Shown here in pieces: positions 32,004-34,945 of a stretch of DNA of 34,945 nt (position 1 is the stretch's first letter; each line of letters starts with the position of its first letter). The notes beneath the pieces are model-generated. The model ran no database searches, was not told the DNA's origin, and saw only the letters and a program-made list of their open reading frames with translations. The stretch is from assembly GCA_002257205.1 (NCBI GenBank), contig NCHM01000013.1:1-34945 (forward strand). The letters are read 5' to 3'. Source of the DNA: Rhizobiales bacterium 24-66-13. GTDB taxonomy: Bacteria; Pseudomonadota; Alphaproteobacteria; Rhizobiales; Xanthobacteraceae. Both the position numbers and the translations under genes were made by a program.

Positions 32004-33826
32004 GCCGCGTCAACGACTTCGTCGTCCGCTTTGCCAACACCAATGGATCGGGGTCCGCAAGCGCCAACGAGCTGTTCGCGCGGGCGGTGCTGCGAATGGG
32101 CGTGCCGGTCGCGGCGCGCAACATATTCCCATCGAACATCCAGGGCCTTCCGACCTGGTACGAGGTCCGCGTCTGCGAGGCCGGCTATCTGGGCGCACGC
32201 GGCGGAACCGATCTCGTGGTGGCGATGAACCCCCAGACCTTCGCCAAGGACCAGGCCGGGCTCGAACCGGGTGGATACCTGATCTACGATTCGACGCGTC
32301 CCGTTCAGAAATCCCAGTTCCGCGAGGATATAACCGTCCTCGGCGCTCCGCTGGGCGCAATCTGCAACAAGGAATACAACGACCCGCGGGAACGGCAGCT
32401 CTTCAAGAACATCATGTATATTGGTGTTCTCGCCGCGGTGCTCGAGATGGACACCGGTGAGATCGACACGCTTATCGGCCGGCAATTCGCGGGCAAGGAG
32501 CGCCTCATCGAGGCCAACGTCCGGGCCTTCCATCTCGGCCGTGACTGGGCGATCGAAAATCTCCCCTGTCCGATCGGCCTGCGCGTTCGGCGCGCGGACG
32601 CCGTCGGCGGGCGCATCTTCATCGACGGCAATTCCGCGACGGCGCTCGGCGCGGTGTTCGGCGGCGCTACGGTCTGCGCGTGGTATCCGATCACGCCCTC
32701 GACCTCGATCGCCGACGCCTTCTCCGCCTATTGCGCGCGCTTCCGGATCGATCCCGAGACCGGAAAGAAGCGCTACGCCATCATCCAGACAGAGGACGAG
32801 CTCGCTTCCAGTGGCATGGTGATCGGCGCCGCCTGGAACGGCGCGCGGGCCTTCGCGCCGACCTCCGGACCCGGCATCTCGCTGATGCAGGAGTTTCTCG
32901 GGCTAGCCTATTTCGCCGAGATCCCGGCCGTGATCATGGATGTGCAGCGCGGCGGCCCCTCGACGGGCATGCCGACGCGCACGCAGCAGTCCGACATCCT
33001 GCTCGCGGCTTATGCCTCGCACGGCGACACCAAGCATGTCCTGCTCTTCCCGGAGGGGCCGGCAGAGGCTTTCGAGTTCAGCGCCCTCTCCTTCGATCTC
33101 GCCGACCGGCTGCAGACGCCGGTCCTGCTCATGCTCGATCTCGACATCGGCATGAACCATCGGCTCTGTGCGCCGCTGCGCTGGGACGACGACCGGGTCT
33201 ACGACCGCGGCAAGGTGATGACCGCAGCCGATCTCGACGCCGGCAAGGACTTCGGCCGTTATCTCGACGTCGACGGCGACGGCATTCCCTATCGTACCTA
33301 CCCTGGCACCCATCCGCGCAAGGGCTCCTTCTTTACCCGCGGCACGACCCGGGACCGCTATGCACGCTATACTGAAGAGGGCGGCCCCTATGTCGACAAC
33401 ATGGAACGGCTGCTAAAGAAGTTCGAGACAGCAAAGGATCTCGTTCCCGGCCCCGTCATCACCCTGGCCAGCACCCCTTCGCGCTACGGGGTGATCTATT
33501 TCGGCTCGACATCTCCTGCCATGGACGAGGCAGTCGATCTGTTGGTGGCTGATGGCCATGCTCTCGACCGGATGCGGGTCAGGGCGTTTCCCTTCAACCG
33601 CGATGTCGACGCTTTCCTGCGCACACATGAGGCGGTGTTCGTGGTCGAGCAGAACCGCGACGCCCAGCTTCGCACGCTGATCATCACGGAATGCGGCGTC
33701 AATCCTGCGAAGCTGACGCCGGTGCTGCATTTCGACGGAACGCCGATCACCGCCCGATTCATCGCGGCCGCCATCGCCGCCCGTCTCGGCGAAGCCGCGA
33801 AGCAGAGCGAAAGGGCAGTCGCATGA
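31982..33826 (+). CDS. korA: 2-oxoacid:acceptor oxidoreductase, fused gamma-alpha subunit (KorA type)
   Basis: The 614-residue protein joins the gamma domain (RFANTNGSGSASANELFARA, IFPSNIQGLPTWYEVRV) to the alpha domain (GNSATALGAVFGGATVCAWYPITPSTSIADAF, QTEDELASSGMVIGAAWNGAR, TSGPGISLMQEFLGLAYFAEIPAV, RGGPSTGMPTRTQQSD). These are the usual motifs of 2-oxoglutarate:ferredoxin oxidoreductase KorA. The complex oxidatively decarboxylates 2-oxoglutarate to succinyl-CoA or runs in reverse with reduced ferredoxin. The exact 2-oxoacid is inferred from the family. AGGTGA lies four to nine bases before the ATG. The stop overlaps the korB start (ATGA). Confidence 0.92.
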   Translation: MPDTLAISRVNDFVVRFANTNGSGSASANELFARAVLRMGVPVAARNIFPSNIQGLPTWYEVRVCEAGYLGARGGTDLVVAMNPQTFAKDQAGLEPGGYLIYDSTRPVQKSQFREDITVLGAPLGAICNKEYNDPRERQLFKNIMYIGVLAAVLEMDTGEIDTLIGRQFAGKERLIEANVRAFHLGRDWAIENLPCPIGLRVRRADAVGGRIFIDGNSATALGAVFGGATVCAWYPITPSTSIADAFSAYCARFRIDPETGKKRYAIIQTEDELASSGMVIGAAWNGARAFAPTSGPGISLMQEFLGLAYFAEIPAVIMDVQRGGPSTGMPTRTQQSDILLAAYASHGDTKHVLLFPEGPAEAFEFSALSFDLADRLQTPVLLMLDLDIGMNHRLCAPLRWDDDRVYDRGKVMTAADLDAGKDFGRYLDVDGDGIPYRTYPGTHPRKGSFFTRGTTRDRYARYTEEGGPYVDNMERLLKKFETAKDLVPGPVITLASTPSRYGVIYFGSTSPAMDEAVDLLVADGHALDRMRVRAFPFNRDVDAFLRTHEAVFVVEQNRDAQLRTLIITECGVNPAKLTPVLHFDGTPITARFIAAAIAARLGEAAKQSERAVA

Positions 33827-34878
33827 GTTATCTCGCCAAGCCAAAATTCCATCACCCCGCACTGCCGGAAAACACGCTCGGCTATACGCGACGCGACTAT
33901 GAGGGGGCGATTTCCACGCTGTGCGCGGGATGCGGCCACGATTCCATCACTGCTGCGATCGTCGAGGCATGCTTCGAGCTATCGATCGCACCGCACCGAG
34001 TGGCCAAGATCTCGGGCATCGGCTGCTCCTCGAAGACGCCGACCTATTTTCTGGGAAATTCCCACGGCTTCAACTCCGTGCACGGGCGCATGCCGTCGGT
34101 CCTGACCGGGGCCAGCCTTGCCAATCGCGACCTCATCTATCTCGGCGTGTCAGGCGATGGAGACAGCGCCTCGATCGGCCTTGGCCAGTTCGCGCATGCG
34201 CTGCGCCGCGGCGTCAACATGGTCTATATCGTCGAGAACAACGGCGTCTATGGCCTGACCAAGGGCCAGTTCTCCGCAACCGCCGATGATGGATCGACGT
34301 CCAAGCAGGGTGTCGTCAACATCGACAAGCCCATCGATCTTACCGCCCTGGCACTCCAGCTCGGCGCAAGCTACGTCGCCCGCTCGTTCTCCGGCGACAA
34401 GGCGCAGCTCGTCTCGCTCATCAAGGGCGCGATCGAGCACGAAGGCGCGGCCTTTGTCGACGTCATCTCGCCCTGCGTCGCCTTCAACAACCACGAGGGC
34501 TCCACCAAGAGTTATGACTATGTCCGCGAGCACAACATTGCGGTCAATCGGATAGACGTGATCGTCGGGCGCACGCCGATCACGGTCGACTACGAGCCCG
34601 GCAAGCTCGAATTGGTTCAACAGCACGACGGGTCCTGGCTCCGGCTGAGAAAGCTGAACGCCGAATACAGCGTGCACGATCGCCGCGCCGCAATAGACTT
34701 TCTGCTCGAACACGAGGCCAAGTCCGAGATCGTGACGGGCCTGCTCTATGTTGCAAGCGACAAGGATGAATTGCACGCCGATCTCAACACGACAGATACG
34801 CCCCTCAATGCGCTGTCGCAAAAGGAACTGTGCCCAGGCATGGCACGATTGGAGGAAATCAATGCAAGCCTTGGCTGA
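33823..34878 (+). CDS. korB: 2-oxoacid:acceptor oxidoreductase, beta subunit (KorB type)
   Basis: The ATG at 33823 overlaps the korA stop; a frame extension to 33691 is only overlap. The 351-residue subunit binds thiamine diphosphate (VSGDGDSASIGLGQFAHALRRG, VENNGVYGLTKGQ) and has the N-terminal CAGCGHDSI motif and GIGCSSKTP block of KorB. The length and C-terminal region fit 2-oxoglutarate oxidoreductase beta chains. Together with KorA and the GltD-like protein it forms a probable three-subunit NAD(P)-linked enzyme. No further gene is visible in the last 67 bases of the window. Confidence 0.94.
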   Translation: MSYLAKPKFHHPALPENTLGYTRRDYEGAISTLCAGCGHDSITAAIVEACFELSIAPHRVAKISGIGCSSKTPTYFLGNSHGFNSVHGRMPSVLTGASLANRDLIYLGVSGDGDSASIGLGQFAHALRRGVNMVYIVENNGVYGLTKGQFSATADDGSTSKQGVVNIDKPIDLTALALQLGASYVARSFSGDKAQLVSLIKGAIEHEGAAFVDVISPCVAFNNHEGSTKSYDYVREHNIAVNRIDVIVGRTPITVDYEPGKLELVQQHDGSWLRLRKLNAEYSVHDRRAAIDFLLEHEAKSEIVTGLLYVASDKDELHADLNTTDTPLNALSQKELCPGMARLEEINASLG

Positions 34879-34945
34879 ATGTCGCCTCTCGACGATGTTT
34901 CTGAGTTTATCGTAACTGAAACGGCGCCATGGCACTGGCGATGGG

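Overview
The window looks like an accessory metal-resistance and low-oxygen-metabolism region of an alphaproteobacterium, most likely a member of the Hyphomicrobiales (Rhizobiales). The evidence is uniformly GC-rich coding, the rhizobial-style set of small domain families (DUF2934, DUF6629, CBS-BON, an SFPASDPP tail) and the gene repertoire. Species cannot be fixed from the sequence. No rRNA, tRNA, CRISPR array or replication origin was seen.

Layout. (1) 1-2248: copper periplasmic module on the plus strand: the 3' end of a multicopper oxidase, a cupredoxin, a CusF-like protein, and an unusual frame joining half of a DUF411 domain to a cytochrome b561. (2) 2334-6188: small exported proteins of unknown function, including two paralogues (here called ERHEF proteins, 2939-3187 and 5886-6131). 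Each has a TGTGA-N6-TCACA-type site centred about 71-75 bp before its start codon. A Crp/Fnr-family regulator lies between them, together with an 838-bp IS5-family (IS427-type) element. (3) 6273-7913: a CPA1 Na+/H+ antiporter on the minus strand. (4) 8539-16959: a tight plus-strand operon of a CPH-type copper ATPase, a PRPP-synthetase homologue, a phosphoketolase-like enzyme, a beta-CASP metallo-beta-lactamase nuclease and an archaeal-type AMP/thymidine phosphorylase, followed by an MgtC/DUF4010 membrane protein (17100-18386). (5) 18366-22121: copper efflux unit of copZ (minus), copA and cueR (plus), with two CueR-type promoters arranged as one 27-bp inverted repeat. A DUF305-like remnant lies behind copZ. 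(6) 22343-25912, minus strand: DUF6629 membrane protein, CBS-BON protein, alpha-glucan phosphorylase and DUF2934 protein. (7) 25985-28432: decaying material, with two chrA fragments in opposite orientation and a TPC-type P1B ATPase whose first membrane helix is split by a frameshift. (8) 28587-34878, plus strand: SLC13 anion transporter, GltD-like iron-sulfur flavoprotein and a KorA/KorB 2-oxoacid oxidoreductase pair.

How the parts may work together (inference). Regions 1 and 5 form a classic copper defence of oxidation, periplasmic binding, chaperone, export and CueR control. Regions 4, 6 and 8 look like an oxygen-limitation programme. Three FNR/FixK-like boxes of the form TTAAYC-N3-ATCAA precede the copper ATPase operon, the DUF2934 gene and the SLC13 operon. 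In region 4 the enzymes could form a route from RNA or nucleotides through AMP phosphorolysis and pentose phosphates to acetyl phosphate, with glycogen phosphorolysis (region 6) as a second carbohydrate source. This proposed salvage-fermentation cluster and the ERHEF/Crp pair are the most interesting candidates for undescribed biology here.
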